From assembly GCF_000485595.1 (NCBI RefSeq), contig NW_014577091.1, positions 176,394-216,297 of the forward strand: a stretch of DNA of 39,904 nucleotides. The letters are read 5' to 3'. Origin of the DNA: Priapulus caudatus (Eukaryota > Priapulida > Priapulimorpha > Priapulimorphida > Priapulidae). A program made the translations under genes and the position numbers. The notes below the pieces were generated by a model. That model ran no database searches, was not told the origin of the DNA, and saw only the letters and a list, made by a program, of their open reading frames with translations. This document shows, piece by piece, positions 9,170-19,301 of this stretch (positions are counted from its first letter, which is position 1; each line of letters begins with the position of its first letter).

Positions 9170-11660
9170 TTTTTTTGCCGTGTTTCTCTTGCACTCTGTT
9201 CGCACCCGTTCTCACGGGATCACGTTAGTTCCGCCCCACCTCCGCTGCGTGGTCGCGGTGGCTGCAGAGTAAATTAGGGAATTGCTTTGTTTGATAATTG
9301 GTCACACATGCGATGAAATCTTGTACTTCCTGGAAGCTGTTCCTACTTTAGGACCCCCTGTACGCACATGATGATGATGGAGTTAGAATTAGACATGTAG
9401 TGAGGGATAGGGTTAGGGAATAGGTGTTAGGATAATGGTGATGATGATGTATTTGCGGGTGTATCCTACAGTCTGATTGAGCCAACTTCCTGGATGTTTC
9501 CAACTGAGAATGATCACTGTGATGTGTTTCGCACGCAGCGTCCTGTCTTGCTGTCTCAATGTACTGGTTGTATGTACGCACACGTAAATCTTAATTTAAC
9601 CTAAATCGTAGTACGTTAAACTGCACTGCCAATCATACAAGTTAATACGATACGATACAATATGATACAGGTTATCATACGATGGGAAAATACAGTCATG
9701 TTATTGTTCTAAGTATGGACATCCAAGTGTGTGTAAATGTGTTTTGTAGATATCATGGTTTTTCCTAATTCTTACTTTGGTTCAATAATTTATCACTGCT
9801 GCACAGTGTTGTCATGATGGATGCAAATATGTGTAAGAAAATGACAGGTGCCACATAGCATGTAAATACAGAATATGAGATTGAACAAGAGTGGTTATAC
9901 CCAACGTTCATTAGTCGTGTGTCATGTGCGTGCGTGCGTGCGTGCGTGCATGTATGTGAATGTGAAAGCACTAGCAAATATTAAGAGGGGCTGTTTCAGT
10001 TGTTGCTCCTGCCACATGGAGATCGTAAACTAGTCTGTTTTCAATTACGTGGATTTCGACCATCAGTTTACAGGGGGCCCTGTTAGATTGGGTAAACACG
10101 AAAACAATATTTTCTCAACATTGTCAAACACCAAATGATCGGTTGACTGATTCAACATGTTCTGTTAATTTAATGTAAGCTGATGTCTAAAAAACAAGCC
10201 TAGTAATTCTAGGCATCAGATAATATTACATGTGAGCTGTGAAATCCTTGTTTGTGATATAATTTTTGTATTCTATATATATACAAATTATTGCCAAGGG
10301 AATAAAAATGCCTTTTATATATATAATGGAGTTATGTATATTTTGTTCTTCTGTAAATATTTTGCAGTGCTAATTACCAGCCGTTTAGAATACTCATTGC
10401 TGTAATTTTACTTTCAACTTTCAAAAAATCAAGTATGTATCACATTTGTCTGTGTGGATCCAAATGCAGAATGCATGGTATTCCCACAGAGTTTATTTTC
10501 CTTCAAATACTGCCAAGAGCCTATGCGTCATACGCTCTTCGTAATATCGATTGTCAGCGTCAATGCCATTTACGTACAGAAGACAGTATTTCATCTTTCG
10601 AATTTATTCATTGTTAATGTCACGCGGTAAAGATTTGAAACGGAGACACTCGGCTGTTATACGAATAACTGCACTCTCGTGGCGAGGGACATCGCTACGA
10701 TGGATTACAATCGCGATAATCACACTTGCACAAGACGTATATTAACATGATACTACTCAATCATGAATGCGGGTACTTACTACATCAATCTTAGTACCCA
10801 CCTACTCTTATGAAGACGTCGGTGACGGTTTCCTGGGGTGCAATGATTGCAACTTCAAAAAAACCGCAACAGTAAATTGTTTATACATTACATATACTTG
10901 TGACCAGATTTGGCACACAAATTTATATATATATATATGGTCTGCAATACGTGAATAATTTTGTATCCCTAACAATAAGCCATCTAACGTCAACAGATAA
11001 TTATTATGCTAAGTCTAACTGTATTTGTAGACATATTTCAAAGTAATATAAAATATGATCTCTGTAAACAAAATGTACTTCATGTGAGTTATATAACTTT
11101 ATACAATTGGACTTTTCACGTTTGACAACAATAAATATATATTTTATTACAAGAATTCAAACAGCAATCACATTTAAACATCATACATATAAAAATATCA
11201 ATTTAATTCATCCACAGAATATCATTTATAACTTAATATAATTAAATTTTCTATATGTAAATAACGAAGTAATTTCACACAAGGCTTGTGCCAATATAAA
11301 GTCTAATAATATTAATAATGAGGGAAGCAAGTTACTGGTTATCCCTCAGTTATAGTAATTATGTATTCACTGAATGGTTGCATGTGATTACTTGGCTATA
11401 CCCTGAACACATAGCAAGTGAGAGAGACAGACGGGAGGGGGTAGAGTATATATAATTATATATACCTATGAGAGGGGGAGAGAGGGAGAGTGAGAATGAG
11501 AGTGAGAGTGAGAGAGAGGGGGAGAGAAAGCGAGAATGAACACCGTTCTATGCGTTTTCATCTTTTGAACTGCTGATTGATTCGAATAACCATGCAGATT
11601 AACACACACTGCTTTCCAGAAGTCCGGTACATAAGAAAGCCTGCACGTGTAGGGGTATAT
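9170..11660. other. AT-rich intergenic stretch, copy A (no gene seen)
   Basis: Convergent intergenic space between NUP210 and TTPAL. It holds short GATGAT and GTGC microsatellites, a degenerate TAGGG-like patch near 9407-9430, and AT-rich DNA. Short open frames here (10435-10617, 10551-10745) have no splice context or recognisable domain. The same sequence recurs at 14650-17145. Confidence 0.6.
11470..11530 (+). repeat. GA-rich microsatellite (copy A)
   Basis: Mixed GAGAGG/GTGAGA tract, recurring at about 16956-17020 in copy B. Confidence 0.8.
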
Positions 11661-11722
11661 AGGTATCCACACGAATCCATACGTATATATACGTATGGAT
11701 ATCTATACGGATATATACGCAC

Positions 11723-11935
11723 AAAGGGTCGTTGTCGTATCAGGTACTACATATATGTACCCGAGGTAGTTTTAGGTTGTTTAGTATTATGTTTATATTT
11801 TTTATATGAGGTATGATTAGGGTTAGGGTTAGGGTACACTTCTGTAGTACAAGTCTGGTACACTTTGTGTATACATATATGTACCTCGCCTACCTCGGGT
11901 ACATATATGTAGTACCTGATATGACAACGACCCCT
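11723..11935. repeat. Inverted repeat enclosing TTAGGG units (copy A)
   Basis: The left arm 11723-11768 and right arm 11891-11935 are near-perfect reverse complements, sharing GTCGTATCAGGTACTACA and its complement. Outside them, further ATACGTATATATACG inverted motifs extend the structure to about 11665-11995. The loop contains GATTAGGGTTAGGGTTAGGG at 11816-11835. Likely a MITE-type element or a large cruciform-forming repeat. Confidence 0.75.
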
Positions 11936-12294
11936 TCAGCGATATATATACGTACGTAATATATACGTATCCATACGTATATATACGAATCCATTAATCA
12001 TCCTCACTGCACTCACAGATGCTCAGCTACTGAGTAGTTTTGGCGTTACACTGTACCTATGCTAGCAATCTCTGCTCTTGAGATGTGGGGAGTTGCCGTC
12101 TACTATGACACGTACTAGGTGCTTATCAAAAGCCAGAATGTGTTCAACACCGCTTCGAGGCTTCTCACCATGGTAGTAGGGAGATGTCATCCAGCTCACC
12201 GGCTGCCAGTATGAGCCTGCATGTGTTTCACACAACGTATAGGTTTGTCACCGCGGTAGTGCACAGATGTCAAAAATCGTCACCTCGGTCAGCC

Positions 12295-12935
12295 TCAGTC
12301 TTGCGCAGGTATCGAGGAGTGCACACGTTGCGAGCTATTCACCGATATCTCGCAGGCCAAATCGTTATGCTCAATTACAGCTGTAGTGCGATGAAGGCTT
12401 ATCGATGCTTCGGCGTGCATCCTTGTAAATACCTTCACGAAATCTCCTTCTGACGTATTTACCTCATGCAATCCCTTTTCAAAACAGAGACACATACGTT
12501 TAGCTAACTGCATGTAGCACGCATTATGCCAGCGCGATGATCCAAGCTTGCCACTCCACTCCTTGTCAATGCCATGATGATCGCGGCGTGCACTCTGATA
12601 CGATCAATACGCATATATTTTGGCCCAGTCACATGCACCTCTGAGAGTCTACGCTTGCGTGCGCTCAGCAACTTTGCCAATAGACTAGGAAATAACAAAA
12701 ACAGAAACTCGAGACGGGCACCTAACTTGAAAACCCCAACGGGATTCTCATGGGCGGACTTGGCCAGTTGATAATATCTCATCAAAAGCCACGATTTCTC
12801 ATCCAAGGGTGCAGCGAAAATGCCTGCTGTCTCTCGTGTGCACACGTATCCCGCAGCCCAATCCATCCTCAACTTTGCATTGCGAAATTCTGAGTCACTG
12901 AAGAGTAATTTATCATCAGGAGTTAATAAAGACAA
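12295..12935 (-). other. Broken open frame, copy A (unrecognised)
   Basis: Two overlapping minus-strand open frames (12504-12935 and 12295-12513) correspond to one 190-codon frame in copy B. Here a 4-bp difference (ACGC missing near 12518) shifts the frame and ends it after a Cys-Ser. I recognise no domain. The frame break between copies argues against a conserved protein. Confidence 0.3.
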
Positions 12936-12973
12936 ATTTGAGACAATTTGTCTTTATTAACTCCTGTTATCAT
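12910..12973. mobile_element. 50-bp hairpin MITE with 7-bp target duplication (present only in copy A)
   Basis: The element at 12917-12966 has perfect 21-bp terminal inverted repeats (beginning CAGGAGTTAATAAAG) and an 8-bp loop. It is flanked by TTATCAT at 12910-12916 and 12967-12973. Copy B has a single TTATCAT (18402-18408) and no element, so the empty site is known exactly. A related copy lies at 34418-34468. The arms carry AATAAA on both strands (12925-12930 and complement of 12953-12958). Confidence 0.85.
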
Positions 12974-13149
12974 TAACCTTACGACAGGCACTCAGTAATT
13001 CAGCTATCCTATTGCGAGTGATCAAAGATTACTACATGCAAACCAGCTTACAGCATACACTCTGTCTTTGTCTCTGCCTGAAATTCTGAGCCACACAAGC
13101 ACACTCAAACAACATCCAATGTCGCCAACGGTCGTCAGTTATCCTGCCT

Positions 13150-13430
13150 GACACTCAGAATCACTGCCAAAAGGTTTTGGTTAGAATCAGCTATCCTGTC
13201 CCACGTTCACGAAAAACTAAAGAAAGGTTCTGGTTAGAATCACTTATCCTGTCTCACGTTCACATACTCTACAGAAACGTACCGGTCATTCACGAACATA
13301 CTACTGCAATGTTCTGGTCAGAACCAGCTATCCTGTCCAATGTTAACAAACACACTACCGGAATGTTCGCACCGGAATCAGCTATCCTGTCCAACGTTCA
13401 TGCACACTTTGCGGAAGGTTCCGGTCAGGA
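13150..13430. repeat. 54-bp minisatellite at the TTPAL 3' end, copy A
   Basis: About 54-bp units centred on ATCAGCTATCCTGTCCAACG with alternating neighbours (a 108-bp higher-order period). The array runs into the coding end of the TTPAL exon, and the stop codon lies in a unit. Confidence 0.85.
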
Positions 13431-13511
13431 TGTCAACGTCGCTGCTGCTCTGCCTCACCAGCGCCCTCTCCTGGCATCCCCCTACAAGGCCATACTTGGC
13501 ATCTTCCTGGT
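13378..13511 (-). pseudogene. Truncated second copy of the TTPAL last exon
   Basis: Equivalent to 19029-19162, including the stop codon; cut by the gap so that the first half of the exon (LHFHGNN...EFGG) is missing. It is the 3' end of the same gene on the other haplotype, not an independent gene. Confidence 0.8.
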
Positions 13512-13521
13512 NNNNNNNNNN
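13512..13521. other. Assembly gap (10 N)
   Basis: Ten Ns join a truncated TTPAL exon on the left to the middle of a foldback element on the right. The gap length is a placeholder. Confidence 0.99.
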
Positions 13522-13701
13522 TTTTACGGGAGCTATTTTTGAGTCTCATGAGAGCGATTTCGCTTTCAATTTCGTTTGAAGAGCGAATCACTCTCGTGAG
13601 GCTCAAAATAGCTCCCGTAAAATTTTTGACGAGAGCTATTTTCCCACAGACTTGAAAAAGAGCTCCCAGGCAAAAAAAGTCATTTTTCCCCTCGTTCACA
13701 C
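13522..13701. mobile_element. Foldback element, truncated copy in block B
   Basis: Same element as at 8133-8446, entered at the base equivalent to 8267, so it lacks the outer part of the left arm. The right CTCGTTCACAC repeat is at 13691-13701. Confidence 0.7.
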
Positions 13702-13745
13702 GCAATCTGTCGGTAACGTGAGACGGTGTTTGCTCTTGTCACCAG

Positions 13746-13900
13746 GTGTGTACGCGAGCCCATGGGCGGCCCACAGCGCGAGTCACGGCTCGCCCAAGTC
13801 AAAGCTGTGGAGCGTCGGCAACGAGCCGCTGCACACGCCGGCGCCCTACGCTGCCGACCGATCGTACAACAGGAGGTCGCCCTACCAGCCTGGCTCGTGA
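13746..13900 (+). pseudogene. Second copy of the NUP210 terminal exon (copy B, probable haplotype duplicate)
   Basis: It matches 8491-8645, including acceptor and TGA, and encodes the same 50 residues; the visible difference is CTT/CTG in a Leu codon. It has no upstream NUP210 exons of its own. The duplicated block begins at the N gap inside the foldback element that precedes the exon. I read it as the other allele placed in tandem and not as a separate gene. A true partial duplication is the alternative. Confidence 0.75.
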
Positions 13901-13934
13901 TAGCTGCCGTGACGTTGTGAGGAGAGCTGGTGTA

Positions 13935-14260
13935 CTGACAGCTGGCATGATATCAGGAGGTTGCCCTACCAGCCATCATTGTGACAGCTGGCATGATATC
14001 AGGAGGTTGCCCTACCAGCCATCATCGTGACAGCTGGCATGATATCAGGAGGTTGCCCTACCAGCTGTCATTGTGATAGTTGGCAAGATATCAGGAGGTT
14101 TCCCTACCAGCCATCATCGTGACAGCTGGCATGATATCAGGAGGTTTCCCTACCAGCCATCATCGTGACAGCTGGCATGATATCAGGAGGTTGCTCTACC
14201 AGCCATCATCGTGACAGCTGGCATGATATCAGGAGGTTGCCCTACCAGCCATCATAGTGA
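13935..14260 (+). repeat. 46-bp minisatellite in the NUP210 3'UTR, copy B (about 7 units)
   Basis: Same unit as at 8680-8775, expanded. Several units carry substitutions (GTTTCC for GTTGCC, GATAGTTGGCAAG for GACAGCTGGCATG), so the expansion is not a simple recent duplication of a single unit. Confidence 0.85.
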
Positions 14261-14633
14261 CAGCTGGCGTGACGTTGTGAGGTGAGCTGACATACTGGTA
14301 GCTGGTGTGACATCTGTAGGTTGCCCTGTGAGCCAGCATCGTGCCAGCTCTCTTGTAATCCGGTGCAGAGCTTCTGCCCGCCATCTATCACGTCCCCCTG
14401 CTAGCTAGCATCGGGGGAGATGGTGCGTCAACTGGAGGTCGCCCTGTGAGAGGAGCCAGGCCTGTGATACGTGGTGTGTTTAGCATACAACAAGTGAGTG
14501 TGACGAGTCGTTGTTTGCGTGTGTACATAGTTCGTCTGTCGGTCTCGTGCCAATCGCTGTGAGCCCCCACGCTGTCGGTTCGTAACTAGAGGGGCATTGC
14601 GAGGGCAGCCGTGCTAAGAAGCGTCTGACGTTG

Positions 14634-14639
14634 AATAAA
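14634..14639 (+). promoter_or_regulatory. Candidate polyadenylation signal, copy B
   Basis: AATAAA equivalent to 9149-9154 in the second copy of the block, with the same downstream T/G-rich tract. Confidence 0.5.
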
Positions 14640-17208
14640 TGCAAAGGCAATTTGTTTTTTTGCCGTGTTTCTCTTGCACTCTGTTCGCACCCGTTCTCAC
14701 GGGATCACGTTAGTTCCGCCCCACCTCCGCTGCGTGGTCGCGGTGGCTGCAGAGTAAATTAGGGAATTGCTTTGTTTGATAATTGGTCACACATGCGATG
14801 AAATCTGGTACTTCCTGGAAGCTGTTCCTACTTTAGGACCCCCTGTACGCACATGATGATGATGGAGTTAGAATTAGACATGTAGTGAGGGATAGGGTTA
14901 GGGAATAGGTGTTAGGATAATGGTGATGATGATGTATTTGCGGGTGTATCCTACAGTCTGATTGAGCCAACTTCCTGGATGTTTCCAACTGAGAATGATC
15001 ACTGTGATGTGTTTCGCACGCAGCGTCCTGTCTTGCTGTCTCAATGTACTGGTTGTATGTACGCACACGTAAATCTTAATTTAACCTAAATCGTAGTACG
15101 TTAAACTGCACTGCCAATCATACAAGTTAATACGATACGATACAATATGATACAGGTTATCATACGATGGGAAAATACAGTCATGTTATTGTTCTAAGTA
15201 TGGACATCCAAGTGTGTGTAAATGTGTTTTGTAGATATCATGGTTTTTCCTAATTCTTACTTTGGTTCAATAATTTATCACTGCTGCACAGTGTTGTCAT
15301 GATGGATGCAAATATGTGTAAGAAAATGACAGGTGCCACATAGCATGTAAATACAGAATATGAGATTGAACAAGAGTGGTTATACCCAACGTTCATTAGT
15401 CGTGTGTCATGTGCGTGCGTGCGTGCGTGCATGTATGTGAATGTGAAAGCACTAGCAAATATTAAGAGGGGCTGTTTCAGTTGTTGCTCCTGCCACATGG
15501 AGATCGTAAACTAGTCTGTTTTCAATTACGTGGATTTCGACCATCAGTTTACAGGGGGGCCCTGTTAGATTGGGTAAACACGAAAACAATATTTTCTCAA
15601 CATTGTCAAACACCAAATGATCGGTTGACTGATTCAACATGTTCTGTTAATTTAATGTAAGCTGATGTCTAAAAAACAAGCCTAGTAATTCTAGGCATCA
15701 GATAATATTACATGTGAGCTGTGAAATCCTTGTTTGTGATATAATTTTTGTATTCTATATATATACAAATTATTGCCAAGGGAATAAAAATGCCTTTTAT
15801 ATATATAATGGAGTTATGTATATTTTGTTCTTCTGTAAATATTTTGCAGTGCTAATTACCAGCCGTTTAGAATACTCATTGCTGTAATTTTACTTTCAAC
15901 TTTCAAAAAATCAAGTATGTATCACATTTGTCTGTGTGGATCCAAATGCAGAATGCATGGTATTCCCACCGAGTTTATTTTCCTTCAAATACTGCCAAGA
16001 GCCTATGCGTCATACGCTCTTCGTAATATCGATTGTCAGCGTCAATGCCATTTACGTACAGAAGACAGTATTTCATCTTTCGAATTTATTCATTGTTAAT
16101 GTCACGCGGTAAAGATTTGAAACGGAGACACTCGGCTGTTATACGAATAACTGCACTCTCGTGGCGAGGGACATCGCTACGATGGATTACAATCGCGATA
16201 ATCACACTTGCACAAGACGTATATTAACATGATACTACTCAATCATGAATGCGGGTACTTACTACATCAATCTTAGTACCCACCTACTCTTATGAAGACG
16301 TCGGTGACGGTTTCCTGGGGTGCAATGATTGCAACTTCAAAAAAACCGCAACAGTAAATTGTTTATACATTACATATACTTGTGACCAGATTTGGCACAC
16401 AAATTTATATATATGGTCTGCAATACGTGAATAATTTTGTATCCCTAACAATAAGCCATCTAACGTCAACAGATAATTATTATGCTAAGTCTAACTGTAT
16501 TTGTAGACATATTTCAAAGTAATATAAAATATGATCTCTGTAAACAAAATGTACTTCATGTGAGTTATATAACTTTATACAATTGGACTTTTCACGTTTG
16601 ACAACAATAAATATATATTTTATTACAAGAATTCAAACAGCAATATATTGCTATCACATTTAAACATCATACATATAAAAATATCAATTTAATTCATCCA
16701 CAGAATATCATTTATAACTTAATATAATTAAATTTTCTATATGTAAATAACGAAGTAATTTCACACAAGGCTTGTGCCAATATAAAGTCTAATAATATTA
16801 ATAATGAGGGAAGCAAGTTACTGGTTATCCCTCAGTTATAGTAATTGTGTATTCACTGAATGGTTGCATGTGATTACTTGGCTATACCCTGAACACATAG
16901 CAAGTGAGAGAGACAGACGGGAGGGTGTAGAGTATATATAATTATATATACCTATGAGAGGGGGAGAGAGGGAGAGTGAGAATGAGAGTGAGAGTGAGAG
17001 AGAGGGGGAGAGAAAGCGAGAATGAACACCGTTCTATGCGTTTTCATCTTTTGAACTGCTGATCGATTCGAATAACCATGCAGATTAACACACACCGCTT
17101 TCCAGAAGTCCGGTACATAAGAAAGCCTGCACGTGTAGGGGTATATAGGTATCCACACGAATCCATACGTATATATACGTATGGATATCTATACGGATAT
17201 ATACGCAC

Positions 17209-17422
17209 AAAGGGTCGTTGTCGTATCAGGTACTACATATATGTACCCGAGGTAGTTTTAGGTTGTTTAGTATTATGTTTATATTTTTTATATGAGGTAT
17301 GATTAGGGTTAGGGTTAGGGTACACTTCTGTAGTACAAGTCTGGTACACTTTGTGTATACATATATGTACCTCGCCTACCTCGGGTACATATATGTAGTA
17401 CCTGATATGACAACGACCCCTT
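17209..17422. repeat. Inverted repeat enclosing TTAGGG units (copy B)
   Basis: Allelic or duplicate counterpart of 11723-11935 with the same arms and the same three telomere-like hexamers in the loop. Confidence 0.75.
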
Positions 17423-17780
17423 CAGCGATATATATACGTACGTAATATATACGTATCCATACGTATATATACGAATCCATTAATCATCCTCACTGCACTC
17501 ACAGATGCTCAGCTACTGAGTAGTTTTGGCGTTACACTGTACCTATGCTAGCAATCTCTGCTCTTGAGATGTGGGGAGTTGCCGTCTACTATGACACGTA
17601 CTAGGTGCTTATCAAAAGCCAGAATGTGTTCAACACCGCTTCGAGGCTTCTCACCATGGTAGTAGGGAGATGTCATCCAGCTCACCGGCTGCCAGTATGA
17701 GCCTGCATGTGTTTCACACAACGTATAGGTTTGTCACCGCGGTAGTGCACAGATGTCAAAAATCGTCACCTCGGTCAGCC

Positions 17781-18353
17781 TCAGTCTTGCGCAGGTATCG
17801 AGGAGTGCACACGTTGCGAGCTATTCACCGATATCTCGCAGGCCAAATCGTTATGCTCAATTACAGCTGTAGTGCGATGAAGGCTTATCGATGCTTCGGC
17901 GTGCATCCTTGTAAATACCTTCACGAAATCTCCTTCTGACGTATTGACCTCATGCAATCCCTTTTCAAAACAGAGACACATACGTTTAGCTAACTGCATG
18001 TAGCACGCACGCATTATGCCAGCGCGAAGATCCAGGCTTGCCACTCCACTCCTTGTCAATGCCATGATGATCGCGTCGTGCACTCTGATACGATCAATAC
18101 GCATATATTTTGGCCCAGTCACATGCACCTCTGAGAGTCTACGCTTGCGTGCGCACAGCAACTTTGCCAATAGACTAGAACACAACAAAAACAGAAACGC
18201 GAGACGGGCACCTAACTTGAAAACCCCAAAGGGATTCTCATGGGCGGACTTGGCCAGTTGATAATATCTCATCAAAAGCCACGATTTCTCATCCAAGGGT
18301 GCAGCGAAAATGCCTGCTGTCTCTCGTGTGCACACGTATATCCCGCAGGCCAA
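17781..18353 (-). other. 190-codon open frame, copy B (unrecognised)
   Basis: Continuous frame from ATG at 18353 to a stop at 17781. It includes a hydrophobic stretch around LAFLFLLCSSLLAKLL (about residues 50-66) followed by a basic patch ARKRRLSE. No family recognised. Its allele in copy A is frameshifted and carries several amino-acid changes. It could be a decayed gene fragment, a terminal exon of an unseen gene, or chance. Confidence 0.25.
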
Positions 18354-18401
18354 TCCATCCTCAACTTTGCATTGTGAAATTCTGAGTCACTGAAGAGTAA
18401 T

Positions 18402-18408
18402 TTATCAT
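18402..18408. other. Empty insertion site of the hairpin MITE (copy B)
   Basis: A single TTATCAT in otherwise identical flanks, GAGTAAT to the left and TAACCTTACGAC to the right. It matches the pre-insertion state of 12910-12973. Confidence 0.85.
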
Positions 18409-18589
18409 TAACCTTACGACAGGCACTCAGTAATTCAGCTATCCTATTGCGAGTGATCAAAGATTACTACATGCAAACCAGCTTACAGCATACACTCTGT
18501 CTTTGTCTCTGCCTGAAATTCTGAGCCACACAAGCACACTCAAACAACATCCAATGTCGCCAACGGTCGTCAGTTATCCTGCCTGACAT

Positions 18590-19080
18590 TCAGAATCACT
18601 GCCAAAAGGTTTTGGTTAGAATCAGCTATCCTGTCCCACGTTCACGAAAAACTAAAGAAAGGTTCTGGTTAGAATCACTTATCTTGTCTCATGTTCACAT
18701 ACTCTACAGAAACGTACCGGTCATTCATGAACATACTACTGCAATGTTCTGGTCAGAACCAGCTATCCTGTCCAACGTTAACAAACACACTACCGGAATG
18801 GTCCCATCGGAATCAGCTATTCTGTCCAACATTCATGCACACTCTGCGGAAGGTTCCGGCAACGGAACCAGATATCCTGTCCAATGTTAATGAACACACT
18901 ACCGGAATGTTCCCACCAGAATCAGCTATCCTGTCCAACGTTCATGCACACTCTGCGGAAGGTTCTGGTCAGAACCAGCTATCCTGTCCAATGTTAACAA
19001 ACACACTACCGGAATGTTCGCACCGGAATCAGCTATCCTGTCCAACGTTCATGCACACTTTGCGGAAGGTTCCGGTCAGG
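18590..19080. repeat. 54-bp minisatellite at the TTPAL 3' end, copy B (four more units)
   Basis: Same array as 13150-13430, longer by 216 bp, that is four 54-bp units or two 108-bp units. The last coding residues of TTPAL (about TGTFRKVCMNVGQDS) and its stop at 19029-19031 are encoded by the unit nearest the gene. Confidence 0.85.
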
Positions 19081-19301
19081 ATGTCAACGTCGCTGCTGCT
19101 CTGCCTCACCAGCGCCCTCTCCTGGCATCCCCCTACAAGGCCATACTTGGCATCTTCCTGGTATTCCCGTTCGGAGGCAAGGATGACCTCGAGAAAGTCG
19201 TCGTTGCAGAACGGCGGCTGGTGACCGCCGAACTCTGCGGGCAGGATGTCGGGTGATATGAACTCGTGAAGTGCACTCAGGTTGTTGCCGTGGAAGTGTA
19301 G
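19029..19301 (-). CDS. TTPAL: TTPAL exon 7 (C-terminus)
   Basis: 91 codons including stop, beginning LHFHGNNLSALHEFI and DILPAEFGG, the end of the CRAL-TRIO domain. About 60 divergent residues follow, and the last ones lie in the 54-bp minisatellite. It is recurrent but cut at 13378-13511. Confidence 0.92.
   Translation of the reverse strand, partial: LHFHGNNLSALHEFISPDILPAEFGGHQPPFCNDDFLEVILASEREYQEDAKYGLVGGCQERALVRQSSSDVDILTGTFRKVCMNVGQDS

Larger units (their letters stand above)
8267..13511. repeat. Duplicated block, copy A
   Basis: 5,245 bp that recur at 13522-19162 in the same orientation with few substitutions. Offset is 5,255 at the NUP210 exon, 5,485 after minisatellite 1, 5,435 before minisatellite 2 and 5,651 at the right end. 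The changes correspond to +5x46 bp, small indels plus a hairpin insertion unique to A, and +4x54 bp. The block stops at the N gap in the middle of the TTPAL exon. Confidence 0.93.
13522..19162. repeat. Duplicated block, copy B
   Basis: 5,641 bp matching copy A. It starts inside the foldback element at the base equivalent to 8267 and is contiguous on the right with the intact TTPAL exon. Copy A is contiguous on the left with intact NUP210. This mirror-image pattern, each copy intact on one side and cut at the gap on the other, is typical of two allelic contigs scaffolded side by side. Confidence 0.93.

Noticed and set aside
12917-12966. Stem-loop as a transcription terminator
   Set aside because: The exact empty site and 7-bp duplication show a mobile insertion, and hairpin terminators are not expected for these nuclear genes.
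18691-19224. 177-codon plus-strand frame with a 36-residue repeat
   Set aside because: Product of the 54/108-bp minisatellite on the strand opposite TTPAL.
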